This document shows positions 8,811 to 22,055 of a stretch of 64,000 nucleotides of DNA, piece after piece. The number at the start of each line of letters is the position of its first letter. The first letter of the stretch is position 1. The notes beneath the pieces are model-generated. The model was not told the origin of the DNA, ran no database searches, and worked only from the letters and a program-made list of their open reading frames with translations. Position numbers and translations under genes: made by a program. Source of the DNA: Cepaea nemoralis (lineage: Eukaryota > Mollusca > Gastropoda > Stylommatophora > Helicidae); NCBI GenBank assembly GCA_014155875.1, contig JACEFZ010017866.1, forward strand, positions 1 to 64,000. Reading direction: 5' to 3'.

Positions 8811-11800
8811 TGTGTCATCTATAGGCGGTCATAGCCCTTATAATGACTGTTTAGTGTGTCATCTATAGACGGCCATAGAATTTAGTCTGACTGTTTAGTG
8901 TGTCATCTATAGACGGCCATAGAATTTAGTCTGACTGTTTAGTGTGTCATCTATAGGCGGCCATAACCTTTAGTCTGACTGTTTAGTGTGTCATCTATAG
9001 ACGGCCATAGAATTTAGTCTGACTGTTTAGTGTGTCATCTATAGACGGCCATAGAATTTAGTCTGACTGTTTAGTGTGTCATCTATAGGCGGCCATAGAA
9101 TTTAGTCTGACTGTTTAGTGTGTCATCTATAGGCGGCCATAGAATTTAGTCTGACTGTTTAGTGTGTCATCTATAGACGGCCATAGAATTTAGTCTGACT
9201 GTTTAGTGTGTCATCTATAGACGGCCATAGAATTTAGTCTGACTGTTTAGTGTGTCATCTAATAGGCGGCCATAACTTTAGTCTGACTGTTTAGTGTGTC
9301 ATCTATAGACGGCCATAGAATGTAGTCAGGACTGTTTAGTGTGTCATCTATAGACGGCCATAGAATTTAGTCTGACTGTTTAGTGTGTCATCTATAGACG
9401 GGCCATAGAATTTAGTCTGACTGTTTAGTGTGTCATCTGATAGCGGCCATAGAATTTAGTCTGACTGTTTAGTGTGTCATCTATAGACGGCCATAACCTT
9501 TAGTCTGACTGTTTAGTTGTCATCTATAGACGAGCCATAACCTTTAGTCTGACTGTTTAGTGTGTCATCTATAGACGGCCATAGAATTTGAGTCTGACTG
9601 TGTTAGTGTGTCATCTATAGACGGCCATAGAATTTAGTCCTGACTGTTTAGTGTGTCATCTATAGACGGCCATAACCTTAGTTGACTGTTTAGTGTGTCA
9701 TCTATAGGCGGCCATAACCTTTAGTCTGACTGTTTAGTGTGTCATCTATAGGCGGGCCATAGAATTTAGTCTGACTGTTTAGGTGTCATCTATAGACGGC
9801 CATAGAATTTAGTCTGACTGTTTAGTGTGTCATCTCTAGACGGCCATAACCTTTAGTCTGACTGTTTAGTGTGTCATCTATAGACGGCCATAGAATTAGT
9901 CTGACTGTTTAGTGTGTCATCTATAGGCGGCCATAACTTTAGTCTGACTGTTTAGTGTGTCATCATAGGACGGCATAGAATTTAGTCTGACTGTTTAGTG
10001 TGTCATCTATAGCGGCATAGACATTTAGTCTGACTGTTTAGTGTGTCATCTATAGGACGGCCATAACCTTTAGTCTGACTGTTTAGTGTGTCATCTATAG
10101 ACGGCAATAGAATTTAGTCTGACTGTTTAGTGTGTCATCTCTAGAACGGCCATAGAATTTAGTCTGGACTGTTTAGTGTGTCATCTAGTAGCGGCCATAG
10201 ACTTTAGTCTGACTGTTTAGTGTGTCATCTATAGCGGCCATAGAATTTAGTCTGACTTTTAGTGTGTCATCTATAGCGGCCATAGAACTTTAGTCTGACT
10301 GTTTAGTGTGTCATCTATAGACGGCCCATAGATTTAGTCTGACTGTTTAGTGTGTCATCTATAGACGGTCATAACCTTTAGTCGGACTGTTTAGTGTTCA
10401 TCTATAGACGGCCATAACCTTTAGTCTGACTGTTTAGTGTGTCATCTATAGACGCCATAGAATTTAGTCTGACTGTTTAGTGTGTCATCTATAGACGGCC
10501 ATAGAATTTAGTCTGACTGTTTAGTGTGTCATCTATAGACGGCCATAACCTTTAGTCTGACTGTTTAGTGTGTCATCTATAGACGGCCATAGAATTTAGT
10601 CTGACTGTTTAGTGTGTCATCTATAGGCGGCCATAACCTTTAGTCTGACTGTTTAGTGTGTCATCTATAGACGGCCATAACCTTTAGTCTGACTGTTTAG
10701 TGTGTATCTATAGACGGCCATAGAATTTAGTCTGACTGTTAGTGGTGTCATCTATAGACGGCCATAACCTTTAGGTCTGACTGTTTAGTGTGTCATCTAT
10801 AGACGGCCATAGAATTTAGTCTGGACTGTTTAGTGTGTCATCTATAGACGGCCATAGAATTTAGTCTGACTGTTTAGTGTGTCATCTATAGGCGGCCATA
10901 GAATTTAGTCTGACTGTTTAGTGTGTCATCTATAGACGGCATACGAATTTAGTCTGACTGTTTAGTGTGTCATCTATAGACGGCCATAACATTTAGTCTG
11001 ACTGTTTAGTGTGTCATCTATAGACGGCCATAGGAATTTAGTCTGACTGTTTAGTGTGTCATCTATAGACGGCCATAGACTTTAGTCTGACTGTTTAGTG
11101 TGTCATCTATGACGGCCATAGAATTTAGTCTGACTGTTTAGTGTGTCATCTATAGACGGCCATAGAATTTAGTCTGACTGTTTAGTGTGTCATCTATAGA
11201 CGGCCATAGAATTTAGTCTGACTGTTTAGTGTGTCATCTATAGGACGGCCATAGAATTTAGTCTGACTGTTTAGTGTGTCATCTATAGACGGCCATAGAC
11301 CTTTAGGTCTGACTGTTTAGTGTGTCATCTATAGACGGCCATAGAATTTAGTCTGACTGTTTTAGTGTGTCATCTATAGGCGGCCATAGAATTTAGGTCT
11401 GACTGTTTAGGTGTGTCATCTATAGACGGCCATAGAATTTAGTCTGACTGTTTAGTGTGTCATCTATAGACGGCCATAGAACTTTAGTCTGACTGTTTAG
11501 TGTGTCATCTATAGACGGCCATAGAACTTTAGTCTGAACTGTTTAGTGTGTCATCTATAGACGGCCATAGAATTTAGTCTGACTGTTTAGTGTGTCATCT
11601 ATAGACGGCCATAACCTTTAGTCTGACTGTTTAGTGTGTCATCTATAGACGGCCATAGAACCTTTAGTCTGACTGTTTAGTGTGTCATCTATAGACGGGC
11701 CATAGAATTTAGTCTGACTGTTTAGTGTGTCATCTATAGACGGCCATAGAATTTAGTCTGACTGTTTAGTGTGTCATCTATAGACGGCCATAGAACTTTA

Positions 11801-13560
11801 GTCTGACTGTTTAGTGTGTCATCTATAGGACGGCCATAGACCTTTAGTCTGACTGTTTAGTGTGTCATCTATAGGCGGCCATAGAATTTAGTCTGACTGT
11901 TTAGTGTGTCATCTATAGACGGCCATAGAATTTAGTCTGACTGTTTAGTGTGTCATCTATAGACGGCCATAACCTTTAGTCTGACTGTTTAGTGTGTCAT
12001 CTATAGACGGCCATAGAATTTAGTCTGACTGTTTAGTGTGTCATCTATAGGCGGCCATAGAATTTAGTCTGACTGTTTAGTGTGTCATCTATAGGACGGC
12101 CATAGAATTTAGTCTGACTGGTTTAGTGTGTCATCTATAGACGGCCATAGAATTTAGTCTGACTGTTTAGTGTGTCATCTATAGACGGCCATAGAATTTA
12201 GTCTGACTGTTTAGTGTGTCATCTATAGGCGGGCCATAACCATTTAGTCTGACTGTTTAGTGTGTCATCTATAGACGGGCCATAGAATTTAGTCTGGACT
12301 GTTTAGTGTGTCATCTATAGACGGCACATAGAATTTAGTCTGACTGTTTAGTGTGTCATCTATAGGCGGTCATAGATTTAGTCTGACTGTTTAGTGTGTC
12401 ATCTATAAGGCGGTCATAACCTTAGTCTGACTGTTTAGTGTGTCATCTATAGACGGCCATAACCTTTAGTCTTGACTTGTTTAGTGTGTCATCTATAGAC
12501 GGCCATAGAATTAGTCTGACTGTTTAGTTTGTCATCTATAGACGGCCATACCTTTAGTCTGACTGTTTAGTGTGTCATCTATAGACGGCCATAGAATTTA
12601 GTCTGACTGGTTTAGTGTTTTCATCTATAGGCGGCCATAGAATTTAGTCTGACTGTTTAGTGTGTCATCTATAGGCGGCCATAGAATTTAGTCTGACTGT
12701 TTAGTGTGTCATCTATAGACGGCCATAGAATTTAGTCTGACTGTTTAGTGTGTCATCTATAGACGGCCATAGAATTTAGTCTGACTGTTTAGTGTGTCAT
12801 CTATAGGCGGCCATAACCTTTAGTCTGACTGTTTAGTGTGTCATCTATAGACGGCCATAGAATTTAGTCTGACTGTTTAGTGTGTCATCTATAGACGGCC
12901 ATAGAATTTAGTCTGACTGTTTAGTGTGTCATCTATAGACGGCCATAGAATTTAGTCTGACTGTTTAGTGTGTCATCTATAGACGGCCATAGAATTTAGT
13001 CTGACTGTTTAGTGTGTCATCTATAGACGGCCATAACCTTTAGTCTGACTGTTTAGTGTGTCATCTATAGACGGCCATAACCTTTAGTCTGACTGTTTAG
13101 TGTGTCATCTATAGACGGCCATAGAATTTAGTCTGACTGTTTAGTGTGTCATCTATAGACGGCCATAGAATTTAGTCTGACTGTTTAGTGTGTCATCTAT
13201 AGACGGCCATAACCTTTAGTCTGACTGTTTAGTGTGTCATCTATAGACGGCCATAGAATTTAGTCTGACTGTTTAGTGTGTCATCTATAGACGGCCATAG
13301 AATTTAGTCTGACTGTTTAGTGTGTCATCTATAGACGGCCATAGAATTTAGTCTGACTGTTTAGTGTGTCATCTATAGACGGCCATAACCTTTAGTCTGA
13401 CTGTTTAGTGTGTCATCTATAGACGGCCATAGACCTTTAGTCTGACTGTTTAGTGTGTCATCTATAGGCGGCCATAGAATTTAGTCTGACTGTTTAGTGT
13501 GTCATCTATAGACGGCCATAGAATTTAGTCTGACTGTTTAGTGTGTCATCTATAGGCGGC
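8811..13560 (+). repeat. Satellite A, 44-bp unit
   Basis: About 108 head-to-tail copies of a 44-bp unit carrying TGTGTCATCTATAGACGGCC, then ATAGAATTTAG or ATAACCTTTAG, then TCTGACTGTTTAG. The two central variants (GAATT and ACCTT) are interspersed, and a third variable site is AGACGG versus AGGCGG. Copies at about 9240-10300 carry many one-base indels, while those at about 12700-13500 are nearly perfect. No coding potential. Confidence 0.97.
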
Positions 13561-14160
13561 CCCTTTAGTCTGACTGTTAGTGTGTTATAGAGCCTGAATT
13601 TAGTCTGACTTAGTTGTCATCTATAGACGGCCTAGATTTTAGACTGCTTTTAGTGTTCTCTAGCGGCATACTTTAGTCTGCTGTTTAGTGTGTCATCTAT
13701 AGGCGGCCATAACGTTTAGTCTATGTGTATTGTCATCTATACGCCTAGATTTAGTCTGATGTTAGGTGTCATAGAGGTCTCAGTTTTTAGACTGTGTTCT
13801 CTATAGACGGTGATTAGTCGTCTGTTTAGTGTTTCTATAAGGCTGATTGTCAGTCTTTTAGTGTTCTCTATTTAAGTTTCCCTTAGCTGTTTATGTGTTC
13901 TATAGAGGATAATTGTTGTCTTCTATAGACGGTGTATTAGCTATTCTCTGTTTATGTGTATCTATAGCGGTATGATTTCGTAGTTTTGTGTTATTATCTA
14001 TAGTGATTATCGTCTTTAGTGTGTCTCTATAGACGGTGATTGTCGTCTGTTTAGTGTTCTCTATAGGGACTTGCTGTTTATGTGTTCTATAGACGGTGAA
14101 TGTCACTGTTAGTGTCTCTAGAGGCATATTATTAGTTGTTCTCTATAGACGGTGATTAGT
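13561..14160 (+). repeat. Eroded transition between satellites A and B
   Basis: Fragments of A-type words (GTCATCTATAGACGGCC) give way to B-type words (TTCTCTATAGACGGTGAT), with most units shortened or garbled. Either these are true intermediate and decayed monomers, or the consensus is poor here. Confidence 0.75.
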
Positions 14161-17100
14161 CGCTGTTTAGTGTCATTCTCTATAGATGGGATATCATCAG
14201 TCTGTTAGTGTATTCTCTATAGATGGTAATATCAGCAGTCTGTTAGGTGTGTTCTCTATAGATGGTGATATCGTCAGTCTGTTTAGTGTGTTCTCTATAG
14301 ACGGTAATATCGTCAGTCTGTGTAGTGTGTTCTCTATTTACAGTCTCTGCCTACAGCCTATCTGTTAGGTGTGTTCTCTATAGACGGTGATATCATCAGT
14401 CTGTTAGGTGTGTTCTCTATAGACGGTGATATCATCAGTCTGTTAGGTGTGTTCTCTATAGACGGTGATATCGTCAGTCTGTTTAGTGTATTCTCTATAG
14501 ATGGTGATATCATCAGTCTGTGTAGTGTGTTCTCTATAGACGGTGATATCGTCAGTCTGTTTAGTGTATTCTCTATTTACAGTCTCTGCCTACAGCCTAT
14601 CTGTTAGGTGTGTTCTCTATAGACGGTCATATCGTCAGTCTGTTTAGTGTGTTCTCTATAGATGGTGATATCGTCAGTCTGTTTAGTGTGTTCTCTATAG
14701 ACGGTGATATCGTCAGTCTGTTTAGTGTATTCTCTATAGATGGTGATATCATCAGTCTGTTAGGTGTGTTCTCTATAGACGGTGATATCGTCAGTCTGTT
14801 TAGTGTATTCTCTATAGATGGTGATATCGTCAGTCTGTTTAGTGTATTCTCTATAGATGGTGATATCGTCAGTCTGTTTAGTGTGTTCTCTATAGACGGT
14901 GATATCGTCAGTCTGTTTAGTGTATTCTCTATTTACAGTCTCTGACTACAGCCTATCTGTTATGTGTGTTCTCTATAGACGGTGATATCATCAGTCTGTT
15001 TAGTGTGTTCTCTATAGACGGTGATATCGTCAGTCTGTTTAGTGTATTCTCTATAGATGGTGATATCATCAGTCTGTTAGGTGTGGTCTCTATAGATGGT
15101 GATATCGTCAGTCTGTTTAGTGTGTTCTCTATAGACGGTGATATCGTCAGTCTGTGTAGTGTGTTCTCTATTTACAGTCTCTGCCTACAGCCTATCTGTT
15201 AGGTGTGTTCTCTATAGACGGTGATATCATCAGTCTGTTAGGTGTGTTCACTATAGATGGTGATATCATCAGTCTGTTAGGTGTGTTCTCTATAGATGGT
15301 GATATCGTCAGTCTGTTTAGTATATTCTCTATAGATGGTGATATCATCAGTCTGTTTAGTATATTCTCTATAGATGGTGATATCATCAGTCTGTTAGGTG
15401 TGTTCTCTATAGATGGTGATATCGTCAGTCTGTTTAGTGTGTTCTCTATAGACGGTGTTATCGTCAGTCTGTGTAGTGTGTTCTCTATTTACAGTCTCTG
15501 CCTACAGCCTATCTGTTAGGTGTGTTCTCTATAGACGGTGATATCATCAGTCTGTTAGGTGTGTTCTCTATAGACGGTGATATCGTCAGTCTGTTTAGTG
15601 TATTCTCTATAGATGGTGATATCATCAGTCTGTGTAGTGTGTTCTCTATAGACGGTGATATCGTCAGTCTGTTTAGTGTATTCTCTATTTACAGTCTCTG
15701 CCTACAGCCTATCTGTTAGGTGTGTTCTCTATAGACGGTGATATCGTCAGTCTGTTTAGTGTGTTCTCTATAGATGGTGATATCGTCAGTCTGTTTAGTG
15801 TGTTCTCTATAGACGGTGATATCGTCAGTCTGTTTAGTGTATTCTCTATAGATGGTGATATCATCAGTCTGTTAGGTGTGTTCTCTATAGACGGTGATAT
15901 CGTCAGTCTGTTTTGTGTATTCTCTATAGATGGTGATATCGTCAGTCTGTTTAGTGTTTCTCTATAGACGGTGATATCGTCAGTCTGTTTAGTGTATTCT
16001 CTATAGATGGTGATATCGTCAGTCTGTTTAGTGTGTTCTCTATAGACGTGATATCGTCCAGTCTGTTAGTGTATTCTCTATTTACAGTCTCTGCCTACAG
16101 CCTATCTGTTAGGTGTGTTCTCTATAGACGGTCATATCGTCAGTCTGTTTAGTGTATTCTCTATAGATGGTGATATCATCAGTCTGTTAGGTGTGTTCTC
16201 TATAGATGGTGATATCGTCAGTTTGTTTAGTGTGTTCTCTATAGACGGTGATATCGTCAGTCTGTGTAGTGTGTTCTCTATTTACAGTCTCTGCCAAACG
16301 CCTATCTGTTAGGTGTGTTCTCTATAGACGGTGATATCAGCAGTCTGTTAGGTGTGTTCTCTATAGACGGTGATATCAGTCTGTTAGGTGTGTTCTCTAT
16401 AGACGGTGATATCATCAGTCTGTTAGGTGTGTTCTCTATAGACGGTGATATCGTCAGTAAGGTTAGTGTATTCTCTATAGATGGTGATATCGTCAGTCTG
16501 TTTAGTGTATTCTCTATTTACAGTCTCTGCCTACAGCCTATCTGTTAGGTGTGTTCTCTATAGACGGTGATATCGTCAGTCTGTTTAGTGTATTTTCTAT
16601 TGGGGGATTCGTCAGTCGTTTGTGTGTTCTCTATAGCGGTGAATCGTCTCTGTTTTGCTCTATTTACAGTCTCTGCCTACAGCCCTTTTGTTAGGTGTTT
16701 TCTAAGACGGTGCGTCGCGTTTTTTTCCGTAGAGGTGATATCGAGTCTGTTAATTTGCCTATGCGGTGATATCGTCGTGTTTGTTTTTTTCCGTGGTGTC
16801 TCAGTCGTTAGGTGGTTCCCCCCTTTTTCCCCCCCCCCTTGCGGTGCGGCAGCGGTGTATCCTTTTTGGTGTATCGTCGTCTGTTTAGTGTGTTCTTTGA
16901 CGGTGATTCTCAGTCGTTGTGTTTCTCTATAGGGTAAACGCAGTCGGGTGTTTTTCTTAGACGGGATATCGTCTTTTGTTTGGTTTTTTAAAGTTCCCTC
17001 GCCACTTTAGGGTTTTTCTCTATAGACTGTTTCGTCAGTCTGTTTAGTGTGTTCTCTTGATGGGTTTCGTCGCTTTAGTTTTCTCTCTAATCGTCTCTTT

Positions 17101-20100
17101 TAGTGTTTCTCTATTTATATCATCATCTGTTTAGTTATTCTCTATCGGTGTTTTCGTGTTTTTTTCTCTTCGGGGAATCCCAGTTGTTGTGTTTTCTCTT
17201 GATTTATCTTTTTTTTATTTTCTCTAAATTTCTCGCTGGTTTTATCCAAAAGGGGGAATTCGCTGTTTGTTGGTCTCTATAGGGGGATTTTCTCCGTTTT
17301 TTTATTCTCCCTTTTCGCTCCTCAGCCCTTTTTTAGGTGGTTTTCTCTAATTTTCGCTTTGGGATTCTTAGTGTATTCTTCTTTTGTGTTTCCTTTGGGA
17401 AAAGCCTTTAGGGGGCCTTTGGGGGTTCTCTCTTTTTGTGTTCCTATAGACGGGAATCTCATCGTGGTTTTCCTTTTTAGTCCCTGAAACCATTTTTGGG
17501 TTGCCTTTGACGGGATACCCCGCGTTAGGTGCTAAGCGTGATTCATCATCTTTGGGGTTTCCTATGCGGGTTGTCAGTCTTTTTGGTTTTTTATGTGGTT
17601 TCTCAGCTTTTGGGTTTTTCTTAGCGGTATATCCACTTTTTACCTTTTACTCTTCACCATCTGTTAGGTGTGTTCTCATAGACGGGGTTTCGTCGTCGTT
17701 TTGTTTTCTCTATAGATGGTGATATCTCAGTCTTTTAGTGTGTTCTCTATAGACGGTGATATCGTCAGTCTGTTAGGTATTCTCTTTTTTTACAGTCTTT
17801 TTTTTCGTCAGTCTGTTTAGTGTATTCTCTATAGATGGTGATATCATCAGTCTGTTTAGTGTATTCTCTATAGATGGTGATATCGTCAGTCTGTTTAGTG
17901 TGTTCTCTATAGACGGTGATATCGTCAGTCTGTTTAGTGTATTCTCTATTACAGTCTCTGACTACAGCCTATCTGTTATGTGTGTTCTCTATAGACGGTG
18001 ATATCACAGTCTGTTTAGTGTGTTCTCTATAGACGGTGATATCGTCAGTCTGTTTAATGTATTCTCTATAGATGGTGATATCATAGTCTGTTAGGTGTGG
18101 TCTCTATAGATGGTGATATCGTCAGTCTGTTTAGTGTGTTCTCTATAGACGGTGATATCGTCAGTCTGTGTAGTGTGTTCTCTATTTACAGTCTCTGCCT
18201 ACAGCCTATCTGTTAGGTGTGTTCTCTATAGACGGTAATATCATCAGTCTGTTAGGTGTGTTCACTATAGATGGTGATATCATCAGTCTGTTTAGGTGTG
18301 TTCTCTATAGATGGTGATATCGTCAGTCTGTTTAGTATATTCTCTATTAGATGGTGATATCATCGTCTGTTAGTATATTCTCTATAGATGGTGATATCAT
18401 CAGTCTGTTAGGTGTGTTCTCTATAGATGGTGATATCGTCAGTCTGTTTAGTGTGTTCTCTAATAGACGGTGTTATCGTCAGTCTGTGTAGTGTGTTCTC
18501 TATTTACAGTCTCTGCTACAGCCTATCTGTTAGGTGTGTCTCTATAGACGGTGATATCATCAGTCTGTTAGGTGTGTTCTCTATAGACGGTGATATCGTC
18601 AGTCTGTTTAGTGTATTCTCTATAGATGGTGATAATCATCAGTCTGTGTAGTGTGTTTCTCTATAGATGGTGATATCGTCAGTCTGTTTAGTGTATTCTC
18701 TATTTACAGTCTCTGCCTACAGCCTATCTGTTAGGTGTGTTCTCTATAGACGCGTGATATCGTCAGTCTGTTTAGTGTGTTCTCTATAGATGGTGATATC
18801 GTCAGTTCTGTTTAGTTGTGTTCTCTATAGACGGTGATATGTCAGTCTGTTTAGGTATTCTCTATTACAGTCTCTGCCTACAGCTATCTGTTAGGTGTGT
18901 TCTCTATAGACGGTGATATCGTCAGTCTGTTTAGTGTGTTCTCTATAGATGGTGATATCGTCAGTCTGTTTAGTGTGTTCTCTATAGACGGTGATATCGT
19001 CAGTCTGTTTAGTGTATCTCTATAGATGGTGATATCATCAGTCTGTTAGGTGTGTTCTCTATAGACGGTGATATCGTCAGTCTGTTTAGTGTATTCTCTA
19101 TTACTGGTCTCTGCGTCAGCTCTGTTAGTTGTGTTCTCTATAGACGGTGATATCGTCAGTCTGTTTAGTGTATTCTCTATAGATGGTGATATCGTCAGTC
19201 TGTTTAGTGTGTTCTCTATAGACGGTGATATCGTCAGTCTGTTTAGTGTATTCTCTATTTACAGTCTCTGCCTACAGCCTATCTGTTAGGTGTGTTCTCT
19301 ATAGACGGTCATATCGTCAGTCTGTTTAGTGTATTCTCTATAGATGGTGATATCATCAGTCTGTTAGGTGTGTTCTCTATAGATGGTGATATCGTCAGTT
19401 TGTTTAGTGTGTTCTCTATAGACGGTGATATCGTCAGTCTGTGTAGTGTGTTCTCTATTTACAGTCTCTGCCAACAGCTATCTGTTAGGTGTGTTCTCTA
19501 TAGACGGTGACTATCAGCAGTCTGTTTAGTGTGTTCTCTATAGACGGTGATATCGTAGTCTGTTAGTGTGTTCTCTATAGCCGGTGATATCATCAGTCTG
19601 TTAGGTGTGTTCTCTATAGATGGTGATATCGTCAGTCTGTTTAGTGTGTCATCTATAGACGGTGATATCGTCAGTCTGTTTTAGTGTATTCTCTATTTAC
19701 AGTCTCTGCCTACAGCTATCGTTAGGTGTGTTCTCTATAGACGGTGATATCGTCAGTCGTTTAGTGTGTTCTCTATAGATGGTGATATCCGTCAGTCTGT
19801 TTAGTGTGTTCTCTATAGACGGTGATATCGTCAGTCTGTTTAGTTTATTCTCTATAGATTGGTGATATCATCAGTCTGTTAGGTGCTGCTTCTCTATAGA
19901 CGGTGATATCTTCAGTCTGTTTAGTGTTTCTCTGATAGATGGTGATATCGTCAGTCTGTTAGTTGTGTTCTCTATAGACGGTGATATCGTCAGTCTGTTT
20001 AGTGTATTCTCTCTATTACCAGTCTAGGTGCTATCGCTCCATCTGTTTAGGTTTTTGTTTTTTTAAAGGGTATCTCAGTCTGTTAGGTGTTCCTATAGAC

Positions 20101-21197
20101 GGTGATATCGTCGCTGTTAGTGTATTCTCTATAGATGGTGATATCTCGTCGTTTGTGTGTTTTCTAAGACGGGATATCGTCAGTCTGTTTAGTGTATTCT
20201 TATTACAGTCTCTGCCCCCAGCCTATCTGTTAGTGTGTTTTCTTAGACGGTGAATCGCAGTCTGTTTTGGTGTTTTTTAGATGGTGATATCGTCAGTCTG
20301 TTTTGTGTGTTTTTATAGAGGGGATATGTCGTCTGTTTAGGGGTTTTTTATAAAAATTTTTTCCCGCTTTTTGCCTTAAAGGGAAAAACTGTTTTGTGTT
20401 TCTCTATAGACGGTGAATCGCAGCGTTTTGTGTTTCTCTATAGATGGGGATTCTCAGTCTGTTGGGGTGTTCTCTATAGAGGTGATTCGTCAGTCGTTTA
20501 GTTATTCCAAGTGGTGATTCTCAGTCTGTTAGTGTGTTTTCTATAGACGGGATATCGCAGTCTGTTTGGTATTTTCATTTAATTGGTGATTTTTTTTGGT
20601 TTTTTAAAACTGTTTAGGTTTTTTTTCTCTATAGAGGGATACTCAGTCTTTTTGTGTATTCTTATAGGGGGAAATTGGCTTTTTTGGTTTTTAGTTGTTT
20701 AGGGGTTGTTCTTTAGACGGTGATATCGTCAGTCTGTTAGGGGTTTTTCTATTTTCAGTCTCTGCTCACTATCTGTTAGGTGTGTTCTCTATAGACGGTG
20801 ATATCATCAGTCTTTTTGGTTTTCTCTATAGACGGTGATATCATCAGTCTGTTAGGTGTGTTCTCTATAGAGGGTTTGATATCGTCAGTATGGTTAGTGT
20901 TTTTCTCTATAGATGGTGATATCGTCAGTCGTTTAGTGTATTCTCTATTTACATTCTCTGCCTACAGCCTATCTGTTAGGTGTGTTCTTATAGACGGTGA
21001 TATCGTCAGTCTGTTTTAGTGATTCTCTATAGATGGTGATATCGTCAGTCTTTTTAGTGTGTTCTCTAAAAGACTTTTGTTTATCGTCAGTCTTTAGTGA
21101 TTCTCATAGATGGTGATACCTCAGTTGTTTAGTGTTTTCTCTATAGTGGTGATATCGCAGTCTGTTTAGTGTGTTCTCATAGAGGGGTGATATCGTC
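14161..21197 (+). repeat. Satellite B, 39-bp unit with a 44-bp spacer variant
   Basis: The main unit is 39 bp: TTCTCTATAGACGGTGATAT, then C(G/A)TCAGTCTGTTTAGTG or TTAGGTG. A 44-bp variant with TTTACAGTCTCTGCCTACAG then CCTATCTGTTAGGTG recurs at intervals of 44 + 39n bases. Because 39 is divisible by three, the + strand reads as a 13-residue periodic peptide (VFSIDGDIVSLFS); this is not a gene. Blocks at about 16580-17760 and 20020-21180 are badly degraded. The array is interrupted by LINE-A and resumes at 26297. Confidence 0.97.
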
Positions 21198-21432
21198 GGG
21201 TCTTCTTTCTTCTTCTTCTTCGTTCATCCGGAGTTTTTTTTCGGATGTGATTGCGTTGTGCCTGTTTACAGCAGAGCTGCGTTCTTGCGCCGTTAGGCCG
21301 ACACATCCGACTTCTGCGGGCATTTGTTGACCGGGTTAACCTTCCCGGGGGTTTCTTAGGACGTTTGACTCTCACTGTTGTGGTGTTATCCCCCATCCCA
21401 GCTGGTCCATATAGAACAGCCAAAGATCCTGG

Positions 21433-21687
21433 TCAGCCCTCAAGGGAAGGCAGGGGCAGACCATGGGCATTCCCCGCCATCCAAGGAGGCTTCCATAATT
21501 GCAGAGCCGATACATAGCGCTCTGGTACTGGGCTCACCCAAGGAATCGTCACGTCCTGCACATGGCTGCTTAGCCTCACTTCCGTATATTGGGCCTTCCG
21601 TTCACCATAGGCTGTTCTTCCGGAAACCAGAAGTATGCAGTCTGCAGATGACATCCACACAGTGAGCTTTCGATTCGGACTTTCCAT
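21433..21687 (-). other. Conserved 84-codon open frame in the LINE-A 3' region
   Basis: The open frame starts MESPNRKLTVWMSSADC and lies downstream of the main ORF. The other LINE-A 3' copy (30912-31166) keeps an 84-codon frame with only a handful of substitutions. Two similar recent copies would keep a frame open by chance, and the opposite strand is open too, so coding is unproven. No domain is recognised. Confidence 0.25.
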
Positions 21688-22045
21688 GTAATGGATTTGC
21701 TATCCAAGCAATATTCCATTTCGTGCCACTAGGACACTTTTCCACCTTTTATGAAGTCCACACAGTGGGCTTTAGATACGGACTTTCCACGTAATGGATT
21801 TGCTATCCAAGCAATATTCCATTTCATGCCACTAGGACACTTTTCCACCTTTTATGAAGCCCACACAATGGGCTTTTGATTCGGACTTTCCACGTAATGG
21901 ATTTGCTATCCAAGCAATATTCCATTTCGTGCCACTAGGACACTTTTCCACCTTTTATGAAGCCCACACAGCGAGCTTTCGATTTGGACTTTCCACATAA
22001 TGGATTTGCTATCCAAGCAATATTCCATTTCATGCCTCTGGGTCT
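21657..22045 (-). repeat. 103-bp tandem repeat in the LINE-A 3' region, 4 copies
   Basis: Units start at the agtg/agcg words at 21661, 21764, 21867 and 21970, an exact 103-base spacing. Each contains ggactttccacgtaatgg, tgctatccaagcaatattcc and ctaggacacttttccacc. The array begins just after the stop codon of the main ORF. The fragment at 30823 starts inside a unit of this array. Confidence 0.95.
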
Positions 22046-22055
22046 TCATGCACCT

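Noticed and set aside
14186..16932. Series of 60-182 codon frames of VFSIDGDIVSLFS repeats
   Set aside because: A consequence of the 39-bp satellite period. Each frame ends at the 44-bp spacer and none has a non-repeat domain.
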